This document shows, piece by piece, positions 1 to 7,937 of a stretch of DNA of 51,573 bases; the first letter of the stretch is position 1, and every line of letters begins with the position of its first letter. Location of the stretch: assembly GCF_008042035.1 (NCBI RefSeq), contig NZ_RDBL01000006.1, positions 1,099,183 through 1,150,755 on the forward strand, written 5' to 3'. This DNA is from Streptomyces sp. col6. Lineage in GTDB: Bacteria > Actinomycetota > Actinomycetes > Streptomycetales > Streptomycetaceae. The notes beneath the pieces were generated by a model. It was not told the origin of the DNA. It ran no database searches and saw only the letters and a program-made list of their open reading frames with translations. The translations under genes and the position numbers were made by a program.

Positions 1-1409
1 GGGGCCGGGGGCAGCGGTACGGGAAGCGGCTGCGGAGGTTGGGCGGCCTGCTGGTACGGGGGCTGCGGCTGAGGCTGCGGGTACCCGTACGCGGACTGGT
101 CCGGCCAGGGGGCCTGCCCCTGCTGCGGCTGCCCCTGCTGGGGCGGGCTCTGATGGCCGATGGCCCCGAGCTGCGTGGTGCGGGTGTCGGGGACCGGGGC
201 GGGCGCGTCGGGGACCGTGCCGCCGCCCACGGTCGGCTGCTGCCACTCGGGCACCGGCGCCGGCCGGTGGTGGGGCGGCACGGCGTCCTGTATGTCGGGC
301 TCGGGCTCGGGCGCCGGCGGCCGGGGCGCGACGGCGTCCCAGACGTCCCCGTACGACTTCGGGGCGTTCGCGCCCCTGGCGTCCGAGGGGTTCTCGTCGG
401 ACACCGGATACTGATCGGACACGGGGTTCTCCACAGACGCTTTCTCGACGGACACAGATTTGTTCGGGGGCGCGGTGCCGGGCTCGGCCGGGGTATCGGA
501 TCCGCCGGCCAGCCCCCGGGCCCGCGCGTCCTGCGCGGCCACCGCCGCCGACAGCCCGGCCGGAAGCCAGCCGTCCGCCGCGAGGGCCGCCGCGCCCTCC
601 AGCGCGAGTTCGGCGGCCACCGTCCCCGCGGTGGGGCGGTCGGCCGGGTCCTTCGCCAGGCAGCGGGCGACCAGGTCGCGCAGCTCCGCGGGCACACCGC
701 CGAGTTCGGGGGCCGCCTGCGCGATGCGCTCGGCGGCCTCCGCCGGGGGGCCGTCCGCCAGCGGGGTGGCCCCGGTCGCCGCGTAGGCCAGCAGCAGCCC
801 GAGCACGAAGAGGTCGGAGGCCGGCCCCGCCTCCTCGCCCGCGAGCTGTTCCGGGGTCAGATAGCCGAGGCGTACGGACAGCCCGCCGCCCGGTCCCCGC
901 TCCGCCTCGGCCGCCGCGCCCAGCGGGCCGAACGCGGTGAGCCGGGGGCCGTCCTCGGCCAGCAGGACGGTGCGGGGCGCGAGGCCGTGGAGCACGGCGC
1001 CGCCGGCGTGGACGCGGGAGAGGGTCTCGGCGATGCCGGCGCCCAGGATCCGCACGGCGCGCTCGGGCAGCGGTCCGACGGCCTCTATGGCCTCGGCCAG
1101 AGTGAGCGCGGGGACGTACGCCGACGCGGTCCACGGCACCTCGTCCGCGCCGGAGCCGTCCGTGCGGGTGTCGGCCGGCTCCGCGACCCAGCCCCCCGCC
1201 AGCCGGCCCGCGACGCGCGCCTCCGCGTCGAAGCGGTGCCGGAAGGCGGGCAGCACGGCCAGTTCGGGCCGGGCTGCCGTGACCACCACGAGGTCATGCG
1301 CGTCCGTACCGTGTGCGAGGTACTGCACCGCGGCTGCCGTCTCGCGCAAGCGCGCCAGCACGGTGTACGGACCGAAGCGGCGTGGCTCGTCCTGACGCAG
1401 CGCCTCCAT
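1..1409 (-). CDS. Protein-kinase-fold pseudokinase, C-terminus cut by window edge
   Basis: The ATG at 1407-1409 opens a frame that runs off the left edge (469 complete codons visible). Residues 10-270 align with the Ser/Thr kinase fold of actinobacteria, but every catalytic site is changed. The glycine loop is gone, the beta-3 lysine is Thr44 (VVVTAARPEL where VAVKxxRPEL is expected), the HRD..K..N catalytic loop reads HGLAPRT (141-147), and DFG is AFG (159-161). The rest (about 300-469) is a Pro/Gln/Tyr-rich low-complexity tail. By inference it is a scaffold or ligand-binding pseudokinase, not an enzyme. A -10 box TAGGAT lies at 1453-1458 on the minus strand. The true C-terminus, possibly with a membrane or sensor part, lies outside the window. 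Confidence 0.85.
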   Translation of the reverse strand, partial: MEALRQDEPRRFGPYTVLARLRETAAAVQYLAHGTDAHDLVVVTAARPELAVLPAFRHRFDAEARVAGRLAGGWVAEPADTRTDGSGADEVPWTASAYVPALTLAEAIEAVGPLPERAVRILGAGIAETLSRVHAGGAVLHGLAPRTVLLAEDGPRLTAFGPLGAAAEAERGPGGGLSVRLGYLTPEQLAGEEAGPASDLFVLGLLLAYAATGATPLADGPPAEAAERIAQAAPELGGVPAELRDLVARCLAKDPADRPTAGTVAAELALEGAAALAADGWLPAGLSAAVAAQDARARGLAGGSDTPAEPGTAPPNKSVSVEKASVENPVSDQYPVSDENPSDARGANAPKSYGDVWDAVAPRPPAPEPEPDIQDAVPPHHRPAPVPEWQQPTVGGGTVPDAPAPVPDTRTTQLGAIGHQSPPQQGQPQQGQAPWPDQSAYGYPQPQPQPPYQQAAQPPQPLPVPLPPA

Positions 1410-1455
1410 GGCGCATCCCCCCTTGTGACCGTCCCTCGGCACCAGACGGTCGATC

Positions 1456-1746
1456 CTAGTTGGACGGTTCCGGCCGTCCGCCGCCCGGCTTCGACCAGGG
1501 CCACCGCGGGCGGTTCCGCTCACGGCCCTCGGGGGCGTACTCGTAGATCCAGCCGCGCTGGATGCCGAGCCGCTTGGTGTGCCCGGCCGGGGTCCTGCGA
1601 TACGCGTGCACGGTGGGGGGTCCGCCGGCGGCGTCCGGGACCGGGACCTCGTACCACTTGGGCGGGTGGCCGGTCGCGCCGGTGAGGACGGGCAGCACCC
1701 GGCCGTCCAGCGGGCCGCCGACGAAGGCGGTGTTCTCGCTTCTCAC
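1456..1746 (-). CDS. Conserved small hypothetical protein (96 aa)
   Basis: The GTG at 1744-1746 starts a 96-aa basic, soluble-looking protein beginning [16 protein letters not shown]. It has no membrane segment or signal peptide, and I cannot assign a domain. A much longer in-frame extension to 2319 exists, but it overlaps the TetR gene completely and is a high-GC artefact, so the GTG start is preferred. The gene lies between the upstream TetR gene (65-bp gap) and the pseudokinase (46-bp gap), all on the minus strand. Its stop region contains the -10 box of the pseudokinase gene. Function unknown. Confidence 0.6.
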   Translation of the reverse strand: MRSENTAFVGGPLDGRVLPVLTGATGHPPKWYEVPVPDAAGGPPTVHAYRRTPAGHTKRLGIQRGWIYEYAPEGRERNRPRWPWSKPGGGRPEPSN

Positions 1747-1811
1747 CGGCCCAGTCTGACCGATCGCGCGGGCCGGTCCGACCGGAGCGGTGCCCCGGCC
1801 GGTACGGCCGC

Positions 1812-2564
1812 TCAGTCCGGCGGCAGCAGATGCGCCGCGACGCCCACCAGCGGGGCCAGCCGGTCCGCCAGCCGCCCCGCCGGGCCCTCCACGGTCTCCA
1901 GCGGGAGCAGCGCGGCCACGGCCTCGGCGGTCTGTGGGTCCGAGGCCGAGGTGATGGCGAGAAGGCCGATGAACTGGTCGACCAGCCAGTCGCGCAGTTC
2001 GGAGGCGTCCGGCCGCTTGTCCTCGTCGAGCCAGATCAGCGAGGCGGCCTCGACCGCCGCGATCCAGGTGCGGACCATCATGCTCATGCGGGGCGCGGGC
2101 TCGCTGTGCTCGTCCTGGCCCAGGTGGAACAGGATCTGTTCGGCCGCCGCGCGCCGGACCTCGTCGACGATGGTGCTCGTCCGGGACGTCTCGGCGACGC
2201 TGCCGCCCCGGAGGAGGGCGCTGAACCCGGCGTCGTGCTCGTCGACGAACGCCAGATAGCGGTCGAGGACGCGCATGACGCGCTCGGTCGGCGGCCCCTC
2301 GGCGGGCTCGGCGAAGCACAGCTTCAGCTGCTCGGCCGCCGAGCGCAGCGCCGCCTCGTACAACTGCTGCCGCCCGCCGGGGAAGTAGCGGTACACCAGC
2401 GGGCGCGAGACCCCGGCCACCGTCGCGACCTCGTCGAGCGACACCTCGTCGGGGGCCCGGTGGGCGAAGAGCGTGAGCGCCGCTCCCAGCAGCTGGGCGC
2501 GCCGCTCCTCGACGCTGAGCCTTCGGTACGCACGGCTGGGCGGTGCGGTCGCGGCAGGGGTCAT
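1812..2564 (-). CDS. TetR/AcrR family transcriptional regulator
   Basis: A 250-aa protein with an N-terminal TetR helix-turn-helix (about residues 18-65; core [16 protein letters not shown]) and a helical C-terminal ligand domain. The ATG at 2562-2564 is chosen because a -10 hexamer TAGTCT (2572-2577, minus strand) lies only 7 nt upstream, which predicts a leaderless mRNA. The longer frame to 2762 would run through an intergenic palindromic repeat. The divergent diiron genes at 2791-5023 are natural target candidates, but this is inferred from position only; the regulator itself is separated from them by a 199-bp repeat element. Confidence 0.9.
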   Translation of the reverse strand: MTPAATAPPSRAYRRLSVEERRAQLLGAALTLFAHRAPDEVSLDEVATVAGVSRPLVYRYFPGGRQQLYEAALRSAAEQLKLCFAEPAEGPPTERVMRVLDRYLAFVDEHDAGFSALLRGGSVAETSRTSTIVDEVRRAAAEQILFHLGQDEHSEPAPRMSMMVRTWIAAVEAASLIWLDEDKRPDASELRDWLVDQFIGLLAITSASDPQTAEAVAALLPLETVEGPAGRLADRLAPLVGVAAHLLPPD

Positions 2565-2577
2565 ACCGCCCAGACTA

Positions 2578-2776
2578 AGGGGGTCCGGCGATTGAGGGGC
2601 GGCGTCGCGGGGCCGGGCACGCACTCCCCCAAGCTCTCGGCTTCGCTCGAGCAGGGAGGGACCCCCTGCGGCGTTGTCGTCAATCACCATGGCTCCGCCA
2701 TGCCTCAATCCTCCGCCTTGCAGCTGCACGCATCCGGCCCCGCTCCTTCTCCCGCCCCTCAATCGCCGGACCCCCT
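2578..2776. repeat. 199-bp intergenic palindromic repeat with 25-bp terminal inverted repeats (MITE-like)
   Basis: The ends 2578-2602 and 2752-2776 are perfect 25-bp inverted repeats starting AGGGGGTCCGGCGATTGAGG. Inside are further foldbacks, including CATGGC-TCC-GCCATG at 2688-2702 and a GCTC..GAGC-flanked segment around 2631-2652. It lies between the AurF-like stop and the TetR start, has no credible ORF, and touches the TetR promoter. The TCCGGCGATTGAGG end and the CCAAGCTCTCGGCTTCGCTCGAGC core resemble sequences I remember as recurrent in Streptomyces intergenic DNA. Whether it is a non-autonomous mobile element or a multi-hairpin terminator cannot be decided from one copy. Confidence 0.75.
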
Positions 2777-2790
2777 AAGCGCTGCCACCG

Positions 2791-3726
2791 CTAGGCCAGC
2801 AGGCCCGAGCTCTTCCACAGCCTGCGCCCCACCCCGTTCAGGACGCCGATGTCCTCGAAGAAGTCGGTCAGCCGCTTGGCCCCCGTCTGCATGACCTCGG
2901 CGCGGTGGCCGCTGGCCTTCACCTGGGCGACGGCCTCGTGGCGGTTCAGGCCGACGTTCTCGTACACCTGCGGGTTGACGAAGCAGACGGAGAAGACGCG
3001 GGCGGCCTGTCCGCAGCTGACGCGCGCCAGTTCGCGTTCCCAGCGGGGCGCGGTCACCATCTGGCGGCGCAGCTCCTCGCGGGCGTAGCGGACGTGCCGG
3101 GCCTCCTCGATGACGTGGATGCGGGTCACGCCCCGTACCAGGGGCTGGACGCGCTCGTCGGGGAAGGTCAGCCGCTGCATCCAGTCGAGGATCTCCTCGC
3201 CGAGCAGCGTCCCGGCGAACGAACCGGGCGTCGTGGACACGCTTTTGAGGACGCGCGCCATGTTGTGGTACCTGCGCGGAACGGCGTACGTGGGCCCGTC
3301 GCCCCAGGTGATCATGCGGCCGAACATCATCGAGTGCCGGCACTCGTCGGCGATCTCGGTGAGCGCGTAGCGGACATGGCTGCTGGTCGCGGGCTTGTCG
3401 TAGATGTGCCGGACGAGCAGCTGCATGAGGATGATCTCGAACCAGATGCCGAGCGAGGCCAGCGAGGCCGCCTCGTGCCGGGCGAGTTCGAGCCGCTGGT
3501 CGTGCGACATGCGCTTCCACAACGGGGTGTCGTAGAGGGAGATCAGCTCCGGCGGCCAGAACCACTTGCCGTCCTCGGGCAGGGTGTCCCAGTCGAGTTC
3601 CTTGTCCGGGTCGAAGGAGTGCTTGGCCGAGGCCTCCAGCAGCCGTTCCGCGATCTGCTCGCGGCCGCGCAGCGGGCCGAGTGCGTCGCGGAGTGTCTGC
3701 AGGTCGCTTTCGGAGACGGTCGTCAT
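2791..3726 (-). CDS. AurF-like diiron N-oxygenase family protein
   Basis: A 311-aa protein with the metal-ligand pattern of the AurF/CmlI diiron arylamine oxygenases: Glu97 (WFEII), Glu128/His131 in DECRH, Glu177 or Glu178 in LLGEEIL, and His204-x3-Glu208-x2-His211 in RIHVIEEARH. The extra His204 is the hallmark that separates this family from ordinary ferritin-like diiron proteins. The ATG at 3724-3726 has a GAGG about 10 nt upstream; an upstream in-frame ATG at 3747 lacks a site. It is divergent from the ferritin-like gene across about 180 bp. The substrate is unknown; no biosynthetic cluster is nearby, so N-oxidation of a specific amine is only an inference from the family. Confidence 0.88.
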   Translation of the reverse strand: MTTVSESDLQTLRDALGPLRGREQIAERLLEASAKHSFDPDKELDWDTLPEDGKWFWPPELISLYDTPLWKRMSHDQRLELARHEAASLASLGIWFEIILMQLLVRHIYDKPATSSHVRYALTEIADECRHSMMFGRMITWGDGPTYAVPRRYHNMARVLKSVSTTPGSFAGTLLGEEILDWMQRLTFPDERVQPLVRGVTRIHVIEEARHVRYAREELRRQMVTAPRWERELARVSCGQAARVFSVCFVNPQVYENVGLNRHEAVAQVKASGHRAEVMQTGAKRLTDFFEDIGVLNGVGRRLWKSSGLLA

Positions 3727-3766
3727 GGCTGGAGGCACCTCACACATGGGTTACCGGCGGTCACTC

Positions 3767-3822
3767 TTTATGAGACTGCTTGTCAGCAAGGTCGTCAATC
3801 CCTGCGGCACGACTTGTTGACC
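3767..3822. promoter_or_regulatory. Divergent promoter/operator region of the two diiron genes
   Basis: TTGAC boxes face outward on both strands: minus-strand TTGACG at 3793-3798, followed after 17 bp by TCTCAT (3770-3775), and plus-strand TTGACC at 3817-3822 with no convincing -10. In the minus-strand spacer the sequence CTTGCTGACAAGCAG (3776-3790) holds two overlapping 4-4-4 inverted repeats (CTTG-CAAG and TGCT-AGCA), a plausible repressor site. The neighbouring TetR would be the first candidate. The -10 boxes are weak, so confidence is low. Confidence 0.35.
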
Positions 3823-3904
3823 GGGTGTCTACCAACGTGTGAACCTGCCAACTGAGCGGGGAGCCCGCCGACTTCCCGGCATTCGCGAGGCGAAGGAGCC
3901 GTCC

Positions 3905-5023
3905 GTGTCGACCCACGACCTCTACACCACCGCCCCCGACGAGCCGCTGTGGACGGTGCCCGCCACGGGAGCCGCCCGCTTCAGCTGGGACTACGACGAC
4001 GGCCGCGAGCGCCTTCTCGCCCTGTACCAGAAGGGCAAGGACAAGCAGTGGGACGGAAACAAGCGCATCGACTGGAGCCTGGAGGTCGACCCGTCCGACC
4101 CGCTCGGCACCCCCGACGAGGCGCTCACGCTGTACGGCACCCCGCACTGGGCGAAGATGACCGAGAAGGACCGCGGCGAGCTGCGCAAGCACTACACCGC
4201 CTGGCAGTTCAGCCAGTTCCTCCACGGCGAGCAGGGCGCGATGATCTGTGCCGCCCGCATCGTGGAGTCCGTCCCGGACCTGGACGCCAAGTTCTACTCC
4301 GCGACCCAGGCGATGGACGAGGCCCGGCACGCCGAGATCTACGGCCGGTTCCTGCACGAGAAGGTGCAGATGCTCTACCCGGTCAACGACAGCCTCCAGG
4401 GCCTGCTCGGCGACACCCTGCGCGACTCGCGCTGGGACATGCCCTACCTCGGCATGCAGGTCCTCATCGAGGGCCTGGCGCTGGCGGCGTTCGGCATGAT
4501 CCGGGACACCACGACCCGGCCGCTGCCCAAGCAGATCCTGGCGTACGTGATGCAGGACGAGGCGCGCCACGTCGCCTTCGGGCGGATGGCGCTGCGCGAC
4601 TACTACAAGCAGCTCAGCGACGCGGAACGGCGCGAGCGCGAGGAGTTCGTCATCGAGGGCTGCTACCTGATGCGCGACCGGCTCAGCGGGGTCGAGGTCC
4701 TGGAGAACTTCGGCATAGGCAAGCAGGAGGCGAAGGACCTCTCGGAGCACTCCGAATTCCTCCAGCTCTTCCGTAAGCTGCTGTTCAGCCGGATCGTGCC
4801 GTGCGTCAAGGACATCGGCCTGTGGGGCGAACGGCTCCAGAAGGCGTACGTCGACATGGGCGTCCTCGAACTCGGCGACTCCAACCTGGACCTCCTCATG
4901 GCCCAGGACGAGGAGATGGCCGAGCAGCTGGACAAGGACCGCTTCGAGGCGGAGGAGCGGGAACGGGTGGCGGAAGTGGCCGAGGCGATCGCGCAGGGCG
5001 GTGCGGGTGCGGCGGAGTCCTGA
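3905..5023 (+). CDS. Ferritin-like (diiron four-helix) protein, 372 aa
   Basis: The GTG at 3905 has AAGGAG at 3892-3897 (7-nt spacing), which decides this start over the upstream frame to 3839. The protein has two copies of the diiron signature: Glu109 (HGEQGAM), Glu139-x2-His142 (DEARH), Glu189 (LIEGLAL) and Glu219-x2-His222 (QDEARH). This is the ligand set of ferritin-like oxidases and oxygenases. Unlike the divergent AurF-like protein it has no seventh histidine. The C-terminal 30 residues are acidic. The kinase-fold gene starts inside its 3' end (23-bp overlap). Function unknown; it may be an oxygenase acting with the divergent protein, or an iron-storage or protective protein. Confidence 0.88.
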   Translation: MSTHDLYTTAPDEPLWTVPATGAARFSWDYDDGRERLLALYQKGKDKQWDGNKRIDWSLEVDPSDPLGTPDEALTLYGTPHWAKMTEKDRGELRKHYTAWQFSQFLHGEQGAMICAARIVESVPDLDAKFYSATQAMDEARHAEIYGRFLHEKVQMLYPVNDSLQGLLGDTLRDSRWDMPYLGMQVLIEGLALAAFGMIRDTTTRPLPKQILAYVMQDEARHVAFGRMALRDYYKQLSDAERREREEFVIEGCYLMRDRLSGVEVLENFGIGKQEAKDLSEHSEFLQLFRKLLFSRIVPCVKDIGLWGERLQKAYVDMGVLELGDSNLDLLMAQDEEMAEQLDKDRFEAEERERVAEVAEAIAQGGAGAAES

Positions 5024-6050
5024 CGACGGGCGCGCGGCCGTCCACGCGGCGGTCTCCACCCGCCTCGCCCTCATGAGCGACCGCCGCATCGGCGAGGCGG
5101 TCGCCGCGGCCGCCCCGCTGGGCTCGGGCATGGGCGGCAGGGCGGCCGGACTGGACGTCGACGGCACCCGGGTCTTCGTGAAGCGGGTGCCCCTGACCGA
5201 CCTCGAACTGCGCCCCGAGAACATCCGGTCGACCGCCAACCACTTCGGGCTGCCGGTGTTCTACCAGTACGGGATCGGCTCCGCCGGATTCGGCGCCTGG
5301 CGGGAACTGGCCGCGCACACCCTGACCACCCACTGGGTGCTCAGCGGCGCGCACCCGGACTTCCCCCTGATGTACCACTGGCGCGTGCTGCCCGACTCGC
5401 CGCCGCAGGGGTTCGTCGACGAGTTCGGCGGCATCGACGGAGCGGTGGCCCACTGGGAGGGCCACCCGGCCGTACGCGCCCGGCTGGAGGCCATCGGCCG
5501 CTCCACCGCGAGCCTGGTCCTCTTCCTGGAACACGTGCCGCACACCCTGGGCGCCTGGCTGGCCGAGCGCCGCGAAGCCGCCGCGCGGGGCGGCGAGGCC
5601 CCGCCGTTCGCCCGCCTCGACGAAGCCCTGGCCCGGGGCGCCGAGTTCATGAGCGCGCAGGGGTTCGTCCACTTCGACGCGCACTTCCGCAACGTCCTGA
5701 CCGACGGGCGCTCGGTCCGGTTCGCGGACTTCGGCCTGGCGCTCAGCACCGCCTTCGAACTGTCCGCCGAGGAGGCCGCGTTCCTGACCGGGCACCTCGC
5801 GTACGACCGCCACTACGTCGCCGGCCATCTGCTGCGCCACCATCTCTTCGACGAGGTGCGCGACGCGGACTTCCTGCGTGCCTGGCTCGCGGGCGACCGC
5901 CCCGACGGGACAGCCCCGGAGGCCGCCGCGCTGCTCGACCGCCACGCCCCCGCCGCCCTCGTCCTGGACGGCTTCCACCGCCGCCTGCTGACGGAGAGCA
6001 GGCGCACGCCGTACCCGTCCGCCGCGATCGACCGGGCGGCGGGGCGCTGA
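5001..6050 (+). CDS. Kinase-fold (APH/protein-kinase-like) phosphotransferase
   Basis: A 349-aa protein with intact kinase residues: Lys61 in VFVKR, the HFDAHFRN loop (His224, Asp226, Asn231), and the Mg-binding DFG at 243-245. The H-x-D-x4-N pattern fits small-molecule kinases and atypical protein kinases better than classical Ser/Thr kinases. The GTG at 5001 overlaps the ferritin-like gene by 23 bp, suggesting coupled translation; an internal ATG at 5073 is an alternative but has no better ribosome site. The overlap suggests a job connected with the ferritin-like protein or its product. Target unknown. Confidence 0.8.
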   Translation: MRVRRSPDDGRAAVHAAVSTRLALMSDRRIGEAVAAAAPLGSGMGGRAAGLDVDGTRVFVKRVPLTDLELRPENIRSTANHFGLPVFYQYGIGSAGFGAWRELAAHTLTTHWVLSGAHPDFPLMYHWRVLPDSPPQGFVDEFGGIDGAVAHWEGHPAVRARLEAIGRSTASLVLFLEHVPHTLGAWLAERREAAARGGEAPPFARLDEALARGAEFMSAQGFVHFDAHFRNVLTDGRSVRFADFGLALSTAFELSAEEAAFLTGHLAYDRHYVAGHLLRHHLFDEVRDADFLRAWLAGDRPDGTAPEAAALLDRHAPAALVLDGFHRRLLTESRRTPYPSAAIDRAAGR

Positions 6051-6059
6051 CCCTACGCG

Positions 6060-6560
6060 CTACGCGGGCCGCTCCATGCAGACGAGGTCCGCGCGCTCGT
6101 CCCACGACGGTACGACCGTGAAGCCGAGGCGCCCGTAGAGAGCGAGGGCCCCGGTGCGCCACCGCCACACCGAGAGCCGCACGGTCCGGGCACCCGCGCG
6201 GCCCGCGTGCTCCAGCGCGGCGCCGAGCAGGGCGGAGGCGACACCGCGCCCGCGCGAAGCCGGGTCCGTCCAGAGCCGTTTGATCTCCGCCCCGCCGTCG
6301 ACGGGTGCCGTGACCACGACGCACCCGACCGCCGTACCGCCGTCCTGGGCAACGAGCACGGTGCCATCGGCGAACGCGAGGTCCGGCTCCCGCGTCTCCA
6401 GCCGGTAGCGCTCCGGGAGCCCGGCCGCGTCCGGGACGGGCACGCCCTTCTCCGCCTCCGTGCACAGGTGGTAGTCGGTGAGCAGCGCGGACAGGCCGGG
6501 TACGGAGTGCAGCGAGCCGGCCGGCGGGCGCAGGACGGAGACGGGGCGAAGGTCGTTCAT
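6060..6560 (-). CDS. GNAT family N-acetyltransferase
   Basis: A 166-aa protein with a typical GNAT fold signature. The acetyl-CoA pyrophosphate loop RGRGVASALL lies near residue 105, preceded by the beta strand IKRLWTDP and followed by the C-terminal motif LYGRLGFTVV. The start is the ATG at 6558-6560; an in-frame upstream ATG at 6584 would overlap the intergenic region without a better site. It is convergent with the kinase-fold gene (9-bp gap) and divergent from the Pro-rich membrane protein. The acetyl acceptor cannot be predicted. Confidence 0.88.
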   Translation of the reverse strand: MNDLRPVSVLRPPAGSLHSVPGLSALLTDYHLCTEAEKGVPVPDAAGLPERYRLETREPDLAFADGTVLVAQDGGTAVGCVVVTAPVDGGAEIKRLWTDPASRGRGVASALLGAALEHAGRAGARTVRLSVWRWRTGALALYGRLGFTVVPSWDERADLVCMERPA

Positions 6561-6647
6561 GGCCCGAGAATCGCACGGCGGCACCCGCGGACCTCACCCG
6601 GGCAGGCCCCGGAAGCGGTGTCGTGGCCATGCCGTAGCTTGGGCGGC

Positions 6648-7505
6648 ATGACCACGCCCCCGCCCCCGCAGGGTCCGTACGGTGCGCCCCAGGGCCCCTA
6701 CGGGCCGCCGCAGCCCCAGCCGAATCCGTACGCCCAGCAGCCGGTGCCCGGACAGCAGCAGCCCTACGGGTACCCGCAGGGGCCGGCGCCCCAGCCCTGG
6801 GGCACGGTGCCCGGCGGACCGGGGTTCCCGCCGCCGCCGCGGCGGAACCGGACGGGCCTGATCGTGGGGCTCGTCGTCGGGGCGCTCGTGGTGGCGGGCG
6901 GCGTCGCCTTCGGGGTCTCCCGGCTGATGGGCGCGGCGGACGACGGCAAGCTGCCGGGGACCGGTGGGTTCCCGGCAGCCGAGTACAAGCTCACCGTGCC
7001 GAAGACACTGCTGAACGGCGAGTACACCCTGCACGCGGACACCTCGGCGACGGACGGCAAGGACATCGAGGAGACGTACGACCCGTCCATCCGCGACGCG
7101 AAGGCGGTGGTCACGCAGTACACCTCGAAGAGCGGCGGCACGGTGATCGTCTCCGGCATGTGGGGCCGCATCAAGTCCCCGGAGTTCTCCCGCGACAAGA
7201 TCCTGGAAGGGGCCGCCGAGGCCGACGGGATGACCGTGGCCGTGCCCGCCCGGGAGTTCACCCCCGCCGGTTACGGGATCACCGTCTCCTGCGAGGTCGT
7301 CCGGTCGAAGGACGACGGGATCGGCAGCAATACCCTGCCGATGTGCGCGTGGGGCGACGACAACACCGCCTCCTTCGTCGCCGTCGTCACCGCCGAGACC
7401 GCGCTCATGGACCCCGACGAGGTCGATCTCGCCGAGGCGGCCCGACAGGCCGCGCAGGTCCGCAAGGAGATGCGCAAGCCGATCGGTGCCGGCACGGCGG
7501 GCTGA
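6648..7505 (+). CDS. Single-pass membrane protein with Pro/Tyr/Gly-rich cytoplasmic tail
   Basis: A 285-aa protein. Residues 1-65 are a low-complexity PPPPQGPYG-type region, followed by RRNR and a single transmembrane segment (about 70-90, LIVGLVVGALVVAGGVAFGV), then a ~190-residue extracytoplasmic domain without cysteine-rich or known enzyme motifs. The topology is of a type common in Streptomyces. The ATG at 6648 is 7 nt after a -10 box TAGCTT (6635-6640), so a leaderless mRNA is likely; the longer frame upstream covers the GNAT gene and is an artefact. Function unknown. Confidence 0.82.
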   Translation: MTTPPPPQGPYGAPQGPYGPPQPQPNPYAQQPVPGQQQPYGYPQGPAPQPWGTVPGGPGFPPPPRRNRTGLIVGLVVGALVVAGGVAFGVSRLMGAADDGKLPGTGGFPAAEYKLTVPKTLLNGEYTLHADTSATDGKDIEETYDPSIRDAKAVVTQYTSKSGGTVIVSGMWGRIKSPEFSRDKILEGAAEADGMTVAVPAREFTPAGYGITVSCEVVRSKDDGIGSNTLPMCAWGDDNTASFVAVVTAETALMDPDEVDLAEAARQAAQVRKEMRKPIGAGTAG

Positions 7506-7554
7506 TCACCCCGGGGCCCCTCACCCGGGAGGCCCCTGAAGGCGAGATCTCGCT

Positions 7555-7860
7555 CTACTGGGAGACCTCGATGATCTTCCCGTCCTTGTCCAGGCTGTGC
7601 TCGTTCCAGTACGTCCACCACTTGTCGTCGACGTGCTTCGGGACCTTGCCCTCGGGGTAGCGGGCGTACCCCTTGGGCGGCTCCTCGCCGTCCTTGACGC
7701 ACGCGCCGCCCGTGCTGCCGACGTACAGCACCGGGTACTCGCCGCCGGAGCACACCGCGTCCGCCGTCGAGCAGGCGGACGTGAGCAGCGCGAACACCGC
7801 GCTGCCGGCGGCGAGGGCGGCGGTGGTCCGCAGGGGACGGGGACGACGGGTCGTACGCAT
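7555..7860 (-). CDS. Small putative lipoprotein (SCO0607-like)
   Basis: A 101-aa protein with an Arg-rich n-region containing RR, a hydrophobic core and a lipobox LTSAC (Cys at about residue 30), so probably exported and lipid-anchored. The mature part has two further cysteines (AVCSGGEYP and GGACVKDG) that could form a disulfide, and a Trp-rich end (DKWWTYWNEHSLD). From memory it matches the SCO0607 family of small streptomycete lipoproteins, of unknown function. It is convergent with the membrane protein at 6648-7505, 49 bp away. The start ATG has GAAGGAGT upstream on the minus strand. Confidence 0.8.
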   Translation of the reverse strand: MRTTRRPRPLRTTAALAAGSAVFALLTSACSTADAVCSGGEYPVLYVGSTGGACVKDGEEPPKGYARYPEGKVPKHVDDKWWTYWNEHSLDKDGKIIEVSQ

Positions 7861-7937
7861 CGTGACACTCCTTCAGGGGGTGGCTGTTGGAGTCCAGGCT
7901 GCCGTCCCGGGGGCGGCGCCGCCCTGAGTACACGTAC

